From positions 1,178,001-1,242,000 of the forward strand of contig NZ_JAHWXM010000001.1 of NCBI RefSeq assembly GCF_023091225.1: a stretch of DNA of 64,000 bases, written 5' to 3'. Both the position numbers and the translations under genes were made by a program. Shown piece after piece: positions 28,204 to 38,995 of this stretch. The number at the start of each line of letters is the position of its first letter. The first letter of the stretch is position 1. The notes beneath the pieces were generated by a model. The model was not told where the DNA came from and did no database searches. It saw nothing but the letters and a program-made list of their open reading frames with translations. The stretch is from Microbacterium galbinum. Its GTDB lineage: Bacteria > Actinomycetota > Actinomycetes > Actinomycetales > Microbacteriaceae.

Positions 28204-28217
28204 TCGAAACGCTTCGA
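28204..28217. promoter_or_regulatory. LacI-type operator, copy 2, upstream of the ABC operon
   Basis: TCGAAACGCTTCGA differs from a perfect palindrome at one symmetric pair and matches 11 of 12 core bases of the operator at 27111. It lies 82 bases before the binding-protein start. Confidence 0.75.
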
Positions 28218-28298
28218 CGATCACGCGATCGCCACAACTGAACACCCCACCGATGCAGTGTTCGGCCCTCCGGGGCCACCGAGAAAGGAGTGCCGACG

Positions 28299-29606
28299 AT
28301 GGCACGCACGACACGCAGGACGAAGACGCTCACCGCCCTGGCCGCTCTCACCGCGACCGGTATCGCGCTGAGCGGCTGCACCGCCGGATCGTCCGACGAC
28401 GGCGGAGACGGCCAGACCCTCAAGCTCTGGCACTACGAGGGCGCCGACAGCGCCATGGGCAAGGCCTGGGACGAAGCGATCAAGATCTTCGAAGAGGAGA
28501 CCGGCGCGACGGTCGAGTTCGAGGAGAAGTCGTTCGAGCAGATCCAGAAGACCGCGAGCCAGGTGCTCGACACCGACGCCGCCCCCGACCTGATGGAATT
28601 CAACAAGGGCAACGCGACGGCGGGCTTCCTGGCCTCGACCGGCCTCATCACCGACATCTCCGACGCCGTCGAGGAGTACGGCTGGGACGAGAAGCTCGCC
28701 CCGTCGCTGCAGACCACGGCCAAGTACTCGGAAGACGGCGTGATGGGCGGCGACACCTGGTTCGGCGTGCCGAACTACGGCGAGTTCGTCGGCGTCTACT
28801 ACAACCAGGATGCCTTCGCAGCAGCGGGACTCGAGATCCCCACCACCTACGAGGAGTTCGTCGACGTGCTCGACGCCTTCGTGGCACAGGGCATCACCCC
28901 GCTGGCCGAGGCCGGCGCCGAGTACCCGCTCGGCCAGCTCTGGTACCAGCTCGCCCTGCTCGAGGGCGACCGCAGCTTCGTCGACGCCTACCAGCTCTAC
29001 GACGGAGAGGTCGACTGGCAGGGTCCGGAGATCACCTCCGCGACCGAGACCCTGAAGGAGTACGTCGACAAGGGCTACATCGCCTCCGACGTCTCCTCCG
29101 TCAAGGCCGAGGACGCCGGTGTCTCGTTCATCAACGGCACCTCGCCGATCTTCGTGTCGGGCTCGTGGTGGTTCGGCCGCTTCGTCGCCGAGGCCACCGG
29201 CTTCGAGTGGACGATGAACGCCTTCCCGGGCGCCGATCTCTCGCTCGGCTCCTCGGGCAACCTCTGGGTCGTTCCCGAGAACGCCGCCAACAAGGAGCTC
29301 GCGTACGAGTTCATCGACATCACGATGCGCCCCGAGATCCAAGCGATCATCGGCAACAACGGCGGCCTCCCCGTCGCCGCCGACACCGCCGACATCACCG
29401 ACGAGAAGAGCGCCGCGCTCATCGAGACGTTCAACGGCGTGCTCGACGCCGACGGCCTGTCGTTCTACCCGGACTGGCCCGCACCCGGCTTCTACGACGT
29501 GATCGTGCAGGAGCTGCAGGGTCTGGTCACCGGCGTGCAGGATGCCGAGACCACGAACGCGAACCTCGGCGAGCAGTACGACGAGGGCACCGCCGAATTC
29601 CGTTGA
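28299..29606 (+). CDS. Sugar ABC transporter substrate-binding lipoprotein
   Basis: 435 residues. A lipoprotein signal is clear: basic start, hydrophobic core and lipobox ALSGC with the lipidated cysteine at position 27. The mature part is a family-1 extracellular solute-binding fold ([19 protein letters not shown], then [25 protein letters not shown]). AAAGGAG lies eight bases before ATG 28299. With the two permeases it forms a CUT1-type importer; the ATPase is absent here and is probably a shared MsmK-like protein encoded elsewhere. Confidence 0.93.
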   Translation: MARTTRRTKTLTALAALTATGIALSGCTAGSSDDGGDGQTLKLWHYEGADSAMGKAWDEAIKIFEEETGATVEFEEKSFEQIQKTASQVLDTDAAPDLMEFNKGNATAGFLASTGLITDISDAVEEYGWDEKLAPSLQTTAKYSEDGVMGGDTWFGVPNYGEFVGVYYNQDAFAAAGLEIPTTYEEFVDVLDAFVAQGITPLAEAGAEYPLGQLWYQLALLEGDRSFVDAYQLYDGEVDWQGPEITSATETLKEYVDKGYIASDVSSVKAEDAGVSFINGTSPIFVSGSWWFGRFVAEATGFEWTMNAFPGADLSLGSSGNLWVVPENAANKELAYEFIDITMRPEIQAIIGNNGGLPVAADTADITDEKSAALIETFNGVLDADGLSFYPDWPAPGFYDVIVQELQGLVTGVQDAETTNANLGEQYDEGTAEFR

Positions 29607-29664
29607 TCCGCCCGCGGGGGCGGCGCCCGACCGGCGCCGCCCCCGCACCCTCCTGGAGATGAAC

Positions 29665-30630
29665 ATGTCACTCGCCACCCGCGAGGGCCGCCGCACCAAG
29701 CTGCCGCCCGAAGAACCGTCGATCCCGCAGCGCAGCGGTGGGACCGGGGCCTACTGGATGTACCTGCTCCCCGGCTTCGTGCTGTTGCTCGTGGTCGTCA
29801 TCGTCCCGCTGATCTGGAACGTGTACCTCACCTTCACGAAGTGGAAGGGCGTACGCACGCCGGAGTTCATCGGTCTCGAGAACTGGCAGAAGATCCTCAC
29901 CGACAGCGACTTCTGGACCTCCTTCACCAACTCGGTGTGGATGATCCTCGCGATGGTCGTCGTGCCCACGATCATCGGCCTCATGGTCGCCGCCCTCCTG
30001 TTCGACGTGGTCGGACGCAAGTTCGGCGGCAAGGTCGGCAGCTTCCTGCGGGCCACCTACTACCTCCCCCAGATCCTTCCGATCGCCGTCGCCGGCATCG
30101 TGATCGGCTGGATCGTGCGCCCCGGCGGCGACGGCGCGCTCAACCAGATCCTCGCCTGGTTCGGCATCCCCGCCTACGACTGGCTCGGCCAGATGCCTTC
30201 CGCGCTCATCGTGCTGATGGTCGTGATGGTCTGGGTGCAGCTCGGCTACCCCGTCGTGGTGTTCATGGCCGCGCTCCAGCGCGTCGACCCCGAACTCTAC
30301 GAGGCGGCCGAACTCGACGGCGCGAACTGGTTCCAGCGCTTCTCGGCGATCACGATGAGCATCATCCGCCCCGAGATCTTCGTCGTCACCCTCACCTGCA
30401 CCATCGCGGCGCTCAAGGTGTTCGGCCCGGTGTACATCATCACCCGCGGCGGACCGGCGGGGTCCACCCTCGTCCCGGCGTACTACGCCTACCAGGAGTT
30501 CTTCACCAAGCGGAACGTCGGCTACGGCGCCACGATCGCGACCGTGCTCACGATCGTCGTGGTCATCGTGTCGATCATCTTCATCCGCGTCCAGAACTCG
30601 CTCGAGCGCAAGGAAAGGGCGGGTCTGTGA
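29665..30630 (+). CDS. Sugar ABC transporter permease (MalF-like)
   Basis: 321 residues with six membrane helices after a basic N-terminus (MYLLPGFVLLLVVVIVPL starts the first). The ATPase-coupling EAA loop is EAAELDGANWFQRFSAITMS. ATG 29665 is preferred over 29659 because GGAG (29655-29658) then has six bases of spacing. The stop overlaps the start of the second permease gene (TGATG). Confidence 0.93.
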   Translation: MSLATREGRRTKLPPEEPSIPQRSGGTGAYWMYLLPGFVLLLVVVIVPLIWNVYLTFTKWKGVRTPEFIGLENWQKILTDSDFWTSFTNSVWMILAMVVVPTIIGLMVAALLFDVVGRKFGGKVGSFLRATYYLPQILPIAVAGIVIGWIVRPGGDGALNQILAWFGIPAYDWLGQMPSALIVLMVVMVWVQLGYPVVVFMAALQRVDPELYEAAELDGANWFQRFSAITMSIIRPEIFVVTLTCTIAALKVFGPVYIITRGGPAGSTLVPAYYAYQEFFTKRNVGYGATIATVLTIVVVIVSIIFIRVQNSLERKERAGL

Positions 30631-31517
30631 TGCACGCCACCACCGCCATCGTCACCGGCAAGAAGGCCGCGAGCCGTCCGCGCGGCGGCATGACCAAGAA
30701 GCGTCCCGTCGACTGGCTCCTGCTGGCGCTCGTCATCGTCGGCGCGCTGCTCGTGATCGCGCCGTTCTACCTCGTGCTCGTGAACTCCTTCAAGTCGCCG
30801 CTCGACTACGCGACCTCCGGCCCCCTCGCCTTCCCCGAGACCCTCGACTTCGGTGGGATCATCAAGTTCTGGGAGCGCGTGAACTTCCCCGAGAAGGTCT
30901 GGAACTCGATCTTCATCGCCGGCATCGTCTCGGTGCTCGCGGTCGTGATCTCGATGCTCAACGCCTTCGCGATCGGGATCGGACGCGTGCGCGGACGCTC
31001 CTGGATCGTGCTGCTCTTCCTGCTCGCGAACCTGCTGCCGCAGGAGGCGCTGCTGTACCCGCTGTACTACATGTTCAAATCGGTCGGACTGTACGACAAC
31101 GTCTGGTCGGTCATCATCGTGTTCACGGTGATCCAGGCCGCGTTCGGCACGTACCTGCTGTCGTCGGTGTACGGCACCTTCCCCAAGGAGATCCTCGAGG
31201 CCGCCTCGCTCGACGGCGCGACCCGCTGGCAGATCCTGTGGCGCGTCGTCTTCCCGATCAGCCGCCCGACGCTGTCGGTGCTGCTCATCTTCTTCTTCAT
31301 CTGGACGTGGAACGAGTTCCTCATCCCGCTGACGTTCCTCGCGTCGAACGCCAACCAGACCGTCCCGGTCGCGATCAGCGTGCTGCAGGGCGACCGCCTC
31401 ATGGACGTCACCACCACGAGCGCCTCGGCCCTGCTGGGCATCATCCCGACGCTCATCTTCTTCCTCATCTTCCAGCGCACCCTCACCCGGGGCATCACGG
31501 CAGGAGCAGTCAAGTAA
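30630..31517 (+). CDS. Sugar ABC transporter permease (MalG-like)
   Basis: 295 residues with about six helices, including a first hydrophobic segment VDWLLLALVIVGALLVIAPF. The coupling loop is EAASLDGATRWQILWRVVFP, the typical CUT1 EAA motif. Its start overlaps the preceding stop by one base and its TAA overlaps the ATG of the alpha-xylosidase gene by one base, so the four genes are tightly coupled. Confidence 0.93.
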   Translation: MHATTAIVTGKKAASRPRGGMTKKRPVDWLLLALVIVGALLVIAPFYLVLVNSFKSPLDYATSGPLAFPETLDFGGIIKFWERVNFPEKVWNSIFIAGIVSVLAVVISMLNAFAIGIGRVRGRSWIVLLFLLANLLPQEALLYPLYYMFKSVGLYDNVWSVIIVFTVIQAAFGTYLLSSVYGTFPKEILEAASLDGATRWQILWRVVFPISRPTLSVLLIFFFIWTWNEFLIPLTFLASNANQTVPVAISVLQGDRLMDVTTTSASALLGIIPTLIFFLIFQRTLTRGITAGAVK

Positions 31518-33751
31518 TGAAGTTCACCGACGGGTTCTGGCAGCTGCGCCCCGGCGTCACCGCGCTGTACGCGCAGGAGGCGTACGACATCGCCGAGACC
31601 ACCGAGACCCCCGACGGCCCAGGTCTCGTCATCACCGCTCCGACGATGGTGATCTCCAAGCGCGGCGACACCCTCAACCGGCCCGTGCTCACGACCACCC
31701 TCTCCTCCCCCGCCGAGGGCGTGATCCGGGTGCGGATCGCCCACCACACCGGCCGGCGGTGGCACGGCGGCTTCGCCCTCCCCGGTGCCGGTGGTGCCAC
31801 GGCATCCGTGTCGGTGTCGGACGCCGGCGGCGTACTCGACGCGGGCTCCCTCGTGGCGACGGTCACCCCCGGTGCCCCGTGGGACCTGTCGTTCGCGGTC
31901 GACGGACGCCGGGTCACCGGCAGCGGGCACAAGGCGCAGGGATACGTCCAGCTCGCCGAGGGCGCCCAGGTCGACCCGGGGATCGTGAGCAACGCGCGTC
32001 AGGGCGGCGGGATGCCGGCGGCATCCGTCTTCGTGCACGAGCAGCTCGACCTCGGCGTCGGCGAGCAGATCTACGGACTCGGCGAGCGCTTCGGTCCGCT
32101 GGTCAAGAACGGCCAGACGGTCGACGTGTGGAACGCCGACGGCGGTACCTCGAGCGAGCAGGCGTACAAGAACGTGCCGTTCCACCTCTCGAGCAGGGGC
32201 TACGGCGTACTCGTCAACGACCCGGGACACGTGTCGTACGAGATCGGCTCGGAGGCGGTCGAGCGCGTGCAGTTCTCGGTGTCGGGCGAACAGCTGGAGT
32301 ACTTCGTGATCGCGGGGCCCACCCCCAAGGACGTGCTCGGGCGCTACACCGCCCTCACCGGTCGCCCGCCCGTGGTGCCGGCCTGGTCGTACGGACTGTG
32401 GCTGTCGACGAGCTTCACGACCGACTACGACGAGCAGACCGTCAACTCCTTCCTCGACGAGATGGCGGCCCGCGAACTGCCCGTGTCGGTCTTCCATTTC
32501 GACTGCTTCTGGATGCGCGAGTTCAACTGGTGCGACTTCGAGTGGGACCCGCGGGTGTTCCCCGACCCCGAGGGAATGCTCGGCCGCCTGCACGACAAGG
32601 ACCTGCGCGTCTGCGTGTGGATCAACCCCTACATCGCCCAGCGCTCCCCCCTGTTCCGCGAGGCGGCCGACCAGGGGTTCCTGGTGAAGCGCGCCGACGG
32701 CTCGGTGTGGCAGTGGGACCTCTGGCAGGCGGGCATGGGGCTCGTCGACTTCACGAACCCCGAGGCGACGGCCTGGTACCAGTCGAAACTGCGCGCTCTC
32801 GTGGCGCAGGGCGTCGACTGCTTCAAGACCGACTTCGGCGAGCGCATCCCGACCGACGTGGTCTGGGCCGACGGCGCCGACCCCGAGCGCATGCACAACC
32901 TCTACACCGACCTCTACAACCGCGCCGTGTACGACGTGCTCACCGAGGCGCGCGGCGAGGGCGATGCCGTGCTCTTCGCCCGCTCGGCGACCGCGGGCGG
33001 GCAGAGCATGCCCGTGCACTGGGGCGGCGACTCGACGTCGACCTACACGTCGATGGCCGAGACCCTGCGCGGCGGCCTCTCGCTCGCCCTCTCGGGCTTC
33101 GCCTTCTGGAGCCACGACATCGGCGGGTTCGAGGGGATGCCGGATGCCGGCGTCTACAAGCGCTGGACAGCGTTCGGCCTGCTCGGCTCCCACTCGCGGT
33201 TCCACGGCTCGAGCTCGTATCGGGTGCCGTGGGCGTTCGACGACGAGGCGGTGGAGGTCACGCGTCGCTTCACGCACCTCAAGATGCGCCTCATGCCCTA
33301 CCTGTACGCGCAGGGCCTCGACGCGGCCGCCACGGGTGTGCCGCTGATGCGGCCAATGGTGCTCGAGTTCCCCGACGACCCGGCGACGGCGTACCTCGAC
33401 CGCCAGTACATGCTCGGCTCCGACCTGCTCGTGGCCCCCGTGTTCACCGAGGACGGCGAGGTCGAGTTCTACCTGCCGGCCGGCGAGTGGACCTCGCTGC
33501 TCACGGGCGAGACGGTGACCGGCGGCGGGTGGCGGCGGGAGCGGCACGGCTTCGATTCGCTCCCCCTGTACGTGCGCCCCGGAACCGTGCTCCCCTGGGG
33601 CGCCCGGGTCGATCGACCCGACTACGACTACCATGACGGATTGCAGCTGCGCGTCTTCGCGGGCGGCACCGGCACCGCGGCCGTCACCGTCACGAATCCC
33701 GACGGTCGCACCGAGACCTACACGGCCGACCTCGAGGAGATCACCGCATGA
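31517..33751 (+). CDS. Alpha-xylosidase, GH31 (YicI-like)
   Basis: 744 residues. The nucleophile region [15 protein letters not shown] (D439) is the YicI-type alpha-xylosidase signature rather than that of alpha-glucosidases, and the acid/base is D505 in HWGGDSTS. The 66-residue spacing equals that in E. coli YicI (D416/D482). The N-terminus ([13 protein letters not shown]) also matches YicI. No signal peptide, so it acts on imported sugars, removing non-reducing xylose from isoprimeverose or xyloglucan oligosaccharides. It overlaps the beta-glucosidase start as ATGA. Confidence 0.9.
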   Translation: MKFTDGFWQLRPGVTALYAQEAYDIAETTETPDGPGLVITAPTMVISKRGDTLNRPVLTTTLSSPAEGVIRVRIAHHTGRRWHGGFALPGAGGATASVSVSDAGGVLDAGSLVATVTPGAPWDLSFAVDGRRVTGSGHKAQGYVQLAEGAQVDPGIVSNARQGGGMPAASVFVHEQLDLGVGEQIYGLGERFGPLVKNGQTVDVWNADGGTSSEQAYKNVPFHLSSRGYGVLVNDPGHVSYEIGSEAVERVQFSVSGEQLEYFVIAGPTPKDVLGRYTALTGRPPVVPAWSYGLWLSTSFTTDYDEQTVNSFLDEMAARELPVSVFHFDCFWMREFNWCDFEWDPRVFPDPEGMLGRLHDKDLRVCVWINPYIAQRSPLFREAADQGFLVKRADGSVWQWDLWQAGMGLVDFTNPEATAWYQSKLRALVAQGVDCFKTDFGERIPTDVVWADGADPERMHNLYTDLYNRAVYDVLTEARGEGDAVLFARSATAGGQSMPVHWGGDSTSTYTSMAETLRGGLSLALSGFAFWSHDIGGFEGMPDAGVYKRWTAFGLLGSHSRFHGSSSYRVPWAFDDEAVEVTRRFTHLKMRLMPYLYAQGLDAAATGVPLMRPMVLEFPDDPATAYLDRQYMLGSDLLVAPVFTEDGEVEFYLPAGEWTSLLTGETVTGGGWRRERHGFDSLPLYVRPGTVLPWGARVDRPDYDYHDGLQLRVFAGGTGTAAVTVTNPDGRTETYTADLEEITA

Positions 33752-35187
33752 CCACGCTGTTCACCCCCCGCGACGACTACCGGGGCTCGGGACTCGTCTT
33801 CCCCGCGGACTTCACGTTCGGGTCGGCGACCGCGTCGTACCAGATCGAGGGAGCCGCCGCCGAGGACGGGCGCACCCCCTCGATCTGGGACACGTTCAGC
33901 AAGACCCCCGGCAAGGTGTGGAACGGCGACACGGGAGACGTGGCCTGCGACCACTACCACCGCACCGAGGAGGACCTCGACCTGATGGCCGACCTGGGGC
34001 TGCAGGCCTACCGGTTCTCGATCGCGTGGCCGCGCATCGTCCCCACGGTGTCCGGCGGGGTGAACCAGGCCGGCGTCGACTTCTACTCGCGTCTCGTCGA
34101 CGGGCTGCTCGCCCGCGGCATCCGTCCCGTCGCCACGCTGTACCACTGGGATCTGCCGCAGTACCTCGAGGATGCCGGCGGCTGGACCGCGCGCTCCACG
34201 ACCGACGCCTTCGAGCGGTACGCCGAGATCATGGGCACGGCCCTGGGCGACCGTGTGCACACGTGGACGACGCTCAACGAGCCGTGGTGCTCGGCCTACC
34301 TCGGCTACGGTCAGGGCGGGCATGCACCGGGGCGCCACGAACCGGCATCCGCCCTGTCGGCCGTGCACCACCTCAACCTCGCGCACGGGCGCGCGGTGCA
34401 GGCGCTGCGGGCGACCTCGACGGGCGACCCGGACTACTCGGTCACGCTGAACTTCCACGTGCTGCGCGGTCAGGGCGACGGTGCGGCCGAGGCGATGCGT
34501 CGCATCGATGCCCTCGCGAACCGCGCGTTCACCGGTCCGATGCTGCGCGGCGAGTACCCCGCCGATCTGCTCGACGACACATCCTCGGTCACCGACTGGT
34601 CGTTCGTGCAGGAGGGCGACCTCGCCACGATCCACCAGCCGATCGACGTGCTGGGAGTCAACTACTACTCGACCGCGACCGTGCGGCTCTGGGACGGCGT
34701 CTCGCCGAAGCAGCAGAACGATGGGCACAAGGGCACCGAGGGCGGCACCGCCTGGCCGGGCAGCGATCAGCTCGTCGAGTTCGTCGAGCAGCCGGGCCCG
34801 TACACGGCGATGGGCTGGAACATCGCACCCGAGGGACTCGAGGAGCTGCTCGTGTCACTCTCGGAGCAGTTCCCGGAGCAGGCGCTCATGGTCACCGAGA
34901 ACGGCGCCGCGTTCGACGACGAGGTCTCGGCCGACGGCACCGTTCCCGACCCGGAGCGCACCGACTACCTGCGTCGGCACTTCACCGCGGCGCACCGGGC
35001 TCTCGAGCGCGGCGTCGACCTGCGCGGATACTTCGTCTGGTCGTTGCTCGACAACTTCGAATGGGGCTACGGCTACGCCAAGCGGTTCGGCATCGTGCGG
35101 GTCGACTTCGACACGCTCGAGCGCACCGTGAAGGACTCCGGTCACTGGTACCGCGAGCTGGTACGCAGCCGCACGATCGCTCCCTGA
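33748..35187 (+). CDS. Beta-glucosidase, GH1
   Basis: 479 residues, cytoplasmic. Classic GH1 features: [15 protein letters not shown] at the start, acid/base E178 in TLNEPW, GVNYYS, nucleophile E384 in VTENGA, and [15 protein letters not shown]. It hydrolyses beta-1,4-glucosides such as cellobiose. Placed last in the operon after the alpha-xylosidase, it could trim the glucan backbone once xylose is removed, which points to xyloglucan oligosaccharides as the imported substrate. Confidence 0.95.
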   Translation: MTTLFTPRDDYRGSGLVFPADFTFGSATASYQIEGAAAEDGRTPSIWDTFSKTPGKVWNGDTGDVACDHYHRTEEDLDLMADLGLQAYRFSIAWPRIVPTVSGGVNQAGVDFYSRLVDGLLARGIRPVATLYHWDLPQYLEDAGGWTARSTTDAFERYAEIMGTALGDRVHTWTTLNEPWCSAYLGYGQGGHAPGRHEPASALSAVHHLNLAHGRAVQALRATSTGDPDYSVTLNFHVLRGQGDGAAEAMRRIDALANRAFTGPMLRGEYPADLLDDTSSVTDWSFVQEGDLATIHQPIDVLGVNYYSTATVRLWDGVSPKQQNDGHKGTEGGTAWPGSDQLVEFVEQPGPYTAMGWNIAPEGLEELLVSLSEQFPEQALMVTENGAAFDDEVSADGTVPDPERTDYLRRHFTAAHRALERGVDLRGYFVWSLLDNFEWGYGYAKRFGIVRVDFDTLERTVKDSGHWYRELVRSRTIAP

Positions 35188-35194
35188 GCGAGCG

Positions 35195-35230
35195 CGGTGG
35201 GGTCCCGCTGATCCTGGCGGGATCTCACCG
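35195..35230. terminator. Bidirectional hairpin between the GH1 gene and the convergent unknown gene
   Basis: A stem of about 14 pairs, including two G-U wobbles (arms 35195-35208 and 35217-35230, 8-base loop), lies just after the GH1 stop and overlaps the stop codon of the minus-strand gene. Confidence 0.7.
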
Positions 35231-36052
35231 ATCGCGGTCGTCCCGGCTCTCCCGGTCGTCGCCGCGCGGGCGCTTGCGCGCCGACCACGCGGCGAAGGCG
35301 GATGCCGCCGCTCCCGCCGCACGATCGATCGCCTCGGCGGAGCGCGAGATCGCGTCCTGCGCGGCGTCCTGCCATCCGACGCTCGCCGTCGTGTCCCCCC
35401 GCCCGCGCGCGGTGTGCTCGGCGATCTCGAAGGCACGGGCGAGCGCGTCGACGGCGTCGCGGTAGTCGGCGAACTCCGCGGGCGTCGGACGCTCCCCCGC
35501 CGTGCGCCGCGCCTCCGCCGCACGATTCGCCGCGCGGAAGTATGCCGCCGTCGCCGGCTGCTTCACGTCCGACATCGCCGGGTAGGCGATCTGCAGACCG
35601 GGATCGGTCTCGTAGGTCATCCAGCGCGCGACGATCGCATCGTGGTCGGCGCGCAACCGCTCCAGCGGGCGAGGGGCGGATGCCGCGGGGAGCGCGGCGC
35701 GGGCCGCATTCAGGCGCACCTGCTTCGCGCGCACATCGGCCGCGGCCGCCTTCGCATCGCGCTCGGCGTCGCGCAGCATCCGTTTCGCGCTGGCCACGTG
35801 CTCCGCCGTCGCCCGGCGTGCGGTGCGTTCGGCGGCGATGCGGGTGTGATCGGCGCGCGCGATCTTCACGGCTGCGCGCTTCTCGACCACCGCGACCTTC
35901 GCCGCCCGCAGGTCATGGCGCGCAGCATCGACGGCGAGGCGTCGGCCACTGCGCGTGCTGCGACGCCGCAGCCCGACGGCGCCCGCGGTGACACCGCCGG
36001 CGCCGACCGCCGCGATCCACCACCACTCCCCGAGGAGCATCAACGGGTCCAT
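35225..36052 (-). CDS. Unknown membrane-anchored coiled-coil protein
   Basis: 275 residues. One hydrophobic N-terminal segment (WWWIAAVGAGGVTAGAVGL) is followed by ~100 residues of Ala/Arg/Lys/Glu-rich helix with heptad character (KVAVVEKRAAVKIARADHTR and on), then a helical domain with WMTYETDPGLQIAYPAMSDV and AYFRAANRAAEARR, and a very basic/acidic tail. I do not recognise a family. ATG 36052 lies six bases after TAGCAT; the intervening CGGAGG touches the ATG, so a leaderless start is more likely than ribosome-site use. Confidence 0.7.
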   Translation of the reverse strand: MDPLMLLGEWWWIAAVGAGGVTAGAVGLRRRSTRSGRRLAVDAARHDLRAAKVAVVEKRAAVKIARADHTRIAAERTARRATAEHVASAKRMLRDAERDAKAAAADVRAKQVRLNAARAALPAASAPRPLERLRADHDAIVARWMTYETDPGLQIAYPAMSDVKQPATAAYFRAANRAAEARRTAGERPTPAEFADYRDAVDALARAFEIAEHTARGRGDTTASVGWQDAAQDAISRSAEAIDRAAGAAASAFAAWSARKRPRGDDRESRDDRDR

Positions 36053-36058
36053 CCTCCG

Positions 36059-36064
36059 ATGCTA
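36059..36064 (-). promoter_or_regulatory. -10 box of a probable leaderless promoter for the coiled-coil gene
   Basis: TAGCAT on the minus strand, six bases before the ATG at 36052. Confidence 0.45.
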
Positions 36065-36214
36065 TCGAGCCGCTGGCCGGGGCGCTGAGCAGGACCGGGG
36101 AGGGAACCTCACTGAACAGGTGTCGAATCCTTGCGGAAACCCCTGTCCCGGGGGGCCGCACGGGGGTACGTTGATCGTGCTCATCACTCCCCGATGGGCG
36201 CACAAGCCCACACC

Positions 36215-36241
36215 GCCGCACCGACCACGATTCGGTGCGGC
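36215..36241 (+). promoter_or_regulatory. Leader hairpin before the alpha/beta hydrolase gene
   Basis: GCCGCACCGA (36215-36224) pairs perfectly with TCGGTGCGGC (36232-36241) around a 7-base loop. It ends nine bases before the GGAGG ribosome site. A GGGTAC hexamer at 36164-36169 resembles stress-sigma -10 boxes, but I see no matching -35. Confidence 0.45.
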
Positions 36242-36260
36242 ACCGACGATGGAGGCCCAC

Positions 36261-37097
36261 ATGGGATTCGTAACCACGGAAGACGGCGCGGAGATCTTCT
36301 TCAAGGACTGGGGTCCCCGCGACGCCCAGCCCATCATGTTCCACCACGGCTGGCCTCTGTCGTCCGACGACTGGGACGCGCAGATGCTGTTCTTCCTGTC
36401 GAAGGGCTTCCGCGTCGTCGCCAGCGACCGTCGCGGTCACGGACGCTCCTCGCAGATCGGCACCGGGCACGACATGGACCACTACGCCAGTGACGCGTCG
36501 GCGGTCGTCGAGCACCTCGACCTGCGGAACGCCGTGCACATCGGCCACTCGACCGGAGGCGGCCAGGTCGCCCGCTACGTCGCCAAGTACGGCCAGCCCC
36601 AGGGGCGCGTCGCGAAGGCCGTGCTCGTCTCGGCCGTTCCGCCGCTGATGGTGCAGACCGAGGCGAACCCCGAGGGCACGCCGATCTCGGTCTTCGACGG
36701 TTTCCGCGAAGCGCTCGCAGCGAACCGCGCCGACTTCTTCCAGGCCGTCGCCTCCGGTCCCTTCTACGGCTTCAACCGCGAGGGCGCGGCCGTCTCCGAG
36801 CCCGTCGTCGCCAACTGGTGGCGCCAGGGAATGACCGGCAGCGCGCTCGCGCACTACGAGGGCATCAAGGCGTTCTCCGAGACCGACCAGACCGAGGACC
36901 TGAAGTCGATCACGGTTCCGGTGCTGGTGCTGCAGGGCGACGACGACCAGGTCGTGCCGTACAAGGATGCCGCGCTGAAGCAGCACGAGCTCCTGCCGAA
37001 CTCCGAGCTCAAGATCTACGAGGGTTACCCGCACGGCATGCTCACCACGCACGCCGACGTGATCAACCCCGACATCCTGGCGTTCATCCAGGCGTAA
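36261..37097 (+). CDS. Alpha/beta hydrolase, arylesterase/cofactor-free haloperoxidase type
   Basis: 278 residues. The nucleophile elbow is GHSTGGG, and the family traits FFKDWGPRDAQPIMFHHGWP, ASDRRGHGRSSQ and the final catalytic histidine in YEGYPHGML are typical of non-haem chloroperoxidase/arylesterase proteins. VLQGDDDQVVPY supplies the acid. Such enzymes hydrolyse esters and can show perhydrolase activity; the natural substrate is unknown. ATG 36261 has GGAGG five bases upstream. Confidence 0.9.
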   Translation: MGFVTTEDGAEIFFKDWGPRDAQPIMFHHGWPLSSDDWDAQMLFFLSKGFRVVASDRRGHGRSSQIGTGHDMDHYASDASAVVEHLDLRNAVHIGHSTGGGQVARYVAKYGQPQGRVAKAVLVSAVPPLMVQTEANPEGTPISVFDGFREALAANRADFFQAVASGPFYGFNREGAAVSEPVVANWWRQGMTGSALAHYEGIKAFSETDQTEDLKSITVPVLVLQGDDDQVVPYKDAALKQHELLPNSELKIYEGYPHGMLTTHADVINPDILAFIQA

Positions 37098-37118
37098 TCG
37101 CGGCCGCTCCACACGCAG

Positions 37119-37152
37119 ACGGCGCACCTCGGGATCTCCCGGGGTGCGCCGT
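37119..37152. terminator. Bidirectional terminator between hydrolase and ABC exporter genes
   Basis: ACGGCGCACC, a T, then CGGGA pair with TCCCG, a G, then GGTGCGCCGT (37119-37152), a nearly perfect 15-16 pair stem with a tiny loop between convergent genes. Confidence 0.85.
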
Positions 37153-37183
37153 TCCGCGTCGTGCCGTGCGACGGCTCGTCGCG

Positions 37184-38995
37184 TCAGACCAGCGTCTCCT
37201 GCCATGCCGCGTGCAACTGGGCGAACTTGCCCGTGCCGCCGATCAGGGCATCGGGGGTGTCGTCCTCGATGATCTCGCCGTGCTCCATCACGAGCACCCG
37301 GTCGGCGATCGCGACGGTCGAGAGCCGGTGGGCGATGATGATCGCGGTCCGGTCGGCGAGCAGCGTCTGCAGGGCATCCTGGATCAGCCGCTCCGAGGGG
37401 ATGTCGAGTGACGCCGTCGCCTCGTCGAGGATCAGCACCGCGGGGTCGGCGAGGAACGCACGGGCGAACGAGATCAGCTGACGCTGACCGGCCGACACGC
37501 GGCCACCGCGCTTGTTGACGTCGGTGCCGTAGCCGTCGGGCAGCGCCTCGATGAACCCGTCCGCGCCCACGGCCCGGGCGGCAGCGCGGATCTCGTCGAG
37601 CGAGGCGTCGGGTTTGCCGAGTGCGATGTTGTCGGCGACGGTGCCGCTGAACAGGTAGGCCTCCTGCGTGACCATGACGATCGCGCGGCGGAGGTCCTTC
37701 GGGTGCAGCGAGCGCAGGTCGACGCCGTCGAGCGTCACCGTACCCTTCGACGGGTCGTAGAAACGCGAGATGAGCTTCGCCAGCGTCGACTTACCCGCAC
37801 CGGTCGTGCCGACCAGCGCGATCGTCTGCCCCGCGGGGATGTCGAGCGAGAAGTTCGGGAGGATCGTCTTCTCACCGTTGTACCCGAAGGTCACCTCGTC
37901 GAACTCGATGTGCCCGCGCGACTCCCACAGGTCGACCGGCTTCTCGGGGTCGGGCACCGTCGGCACCTCCTCGAGCACGCCCGACACCTTCTCGAGCGCG
38001 GCGGTGGCCGACTGGTAGGAGTTGAGGAACATCGCGATCTCCTGCATGGGCGCGAAGAAGTTGCGCACGTACAGCACCGCCGACAGCAGCACGCCGACGG
38101 TCAGCGCGCCCTCGGCGACGCGCACGCCGCCCCAGAGCACGACGATGCCGAGCGTGAGCGCCGCGACGCCCATCAGGCCGGGCTCGAAGGTGCCGAACAG
38201 CATCAGCGAACGGCGGTTGACGTCGCGGTACTCCCCCGAGATCTTCTGGAAGGCGACGTCGTTGCGGGGTTCCTTGCGGAACGCCTTGACCGCGCGGATG
38301 CCGGTCATGGTCTCGACGAACTGCACGATCACCTGTGCGCTGATGACGCGCGACTCGCGGTAGACGAGCTGCGACCGCGAGTAGAACCAGCGCATCAGGA
38401 AGAACAGCGGAACACCCGCGATCGCGAGGATGAGTCCGGACTGCCAGTCCCAGATGCACAGCGCGATGAAGGTGAACAGGCCGAAGAGCACGCCGGAGAC
38501 GAGCTCGTTGAGGCCGCCGTCGAGCAGCTCGCGGATCGAGTCGAGGTCGCTCGTCTGACGCGAGATGATGCGCCCGGAGGTGTACGACTCGTGGAACTCG
38601 AGGCTCAGACGCTGCGTGTGCAGGAAGATCCGCTTGCGCAGATCGAGCAGCACCGCCTGCGTCAGCTTGGCGGCGATGATGACGTACCAGGCGATCATCA
38701 CCGCGGCGACGACCCCTGCGAGCAGGTAGACGCCGCCGATCATGAACGTCGGCATCCAGTCGGAGTGCTCGATCACGGCCGGCAGCGCACGGTCGAGCCC
38801 GATGCTGATGAGGATGGGGCCCGCGACCTGCAGCGCGGTCGAGATGACGAGCACGACGGCTGCCAGCACGATGCGCGCCTTGAGCGGCCGCACGAGCGAG
38901 CCGAGCAGACGCAGCGAGCGCTGCCGGATGGCCCTGCTCTCCTCCTTGGTGTACCGGGAGCGGTCTTCGTCCTGCGTTCCGATGAGGGCGCTCAT
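37184..38995 (-). CDS. ABC exporter subunit (membrane domain plus ATPase), second gene of pair
   Basis: 603 residues: six-helix exporter domain (~40-330), then an ATPase domain with Walker [10 protein letters not shown], Walker [14 protein letters not shown] and switch histidine IIIAHRLST. The signature is RVSAGQRQ instead of LSGGQ, a degenerate form. Combined with the partner's altered Walker B, this is what heterodimeric exporters of the BmrCD/TM287-288 kind show: one active and one impaired ATP site. It overlaps the partner gene by four bases (ATGA). Substrate unknown; drugs or lipids are common for the family. Confidence 0.93.
   Translation of the reverse strand: MSALIGTQDEDRSRYTKEESRAIRQRSLRLLGSLVRPLKARIVLAAVVLVISTALQVAGPILISIGLDRALPAVIEHSDWMPTFMIGGVYLLAGVVAAVMIAWYVIIAAKLTQAVLLDLRKRIFLHTQRLSLEFHESYTSGRIISRQTSDLDSIRELLDGGLNELVSGVLFGLFTFIALCIWDWQSGLILAIAGVPLFFLMRWFYSRSQLVYRESRVISAQVIVQFVETMTGIRAVKAFRKEPRNDVAFQKISGEYRDVNRRSLMLFGTFEPGLMGVAALTLGIVVLWGGVRVAEGALTVGVLLSAVLYVRNFFAPMQEIAMFLNSYQSATAALEKVSGVLEEVPTVPDPEKPVDLWESRGHIEFDEVTFGYNGEKTILPNFSLDIPAGQTIALVGTTGAGKSTLAKLISRFYDPSKGTVTLDGVDLRSLHPKDLRRAIVMVTQEAYLFSGTVADNIALGKPDASLDEIRAAARAVGADGFIEALPDGYGTDVNKRGGRVSAGQRQLISFARAFLADPAVLILDEATASLDIPSERLIQDALQTLLADRTAIIIAHRLSTVAIADRVLVMEHGEIIEDDTPDALIGGTGKFAQLHAAWQETLV

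Noticed and set aside
26378..28423. An open extension of icd far upstream to 28423
   Set aside because: Monomeric isocitrate dehydrogenase is ~740 residues; GTG 26377 has a ribosome site, and the extension runs antisense through the GNAT and LacI genes.
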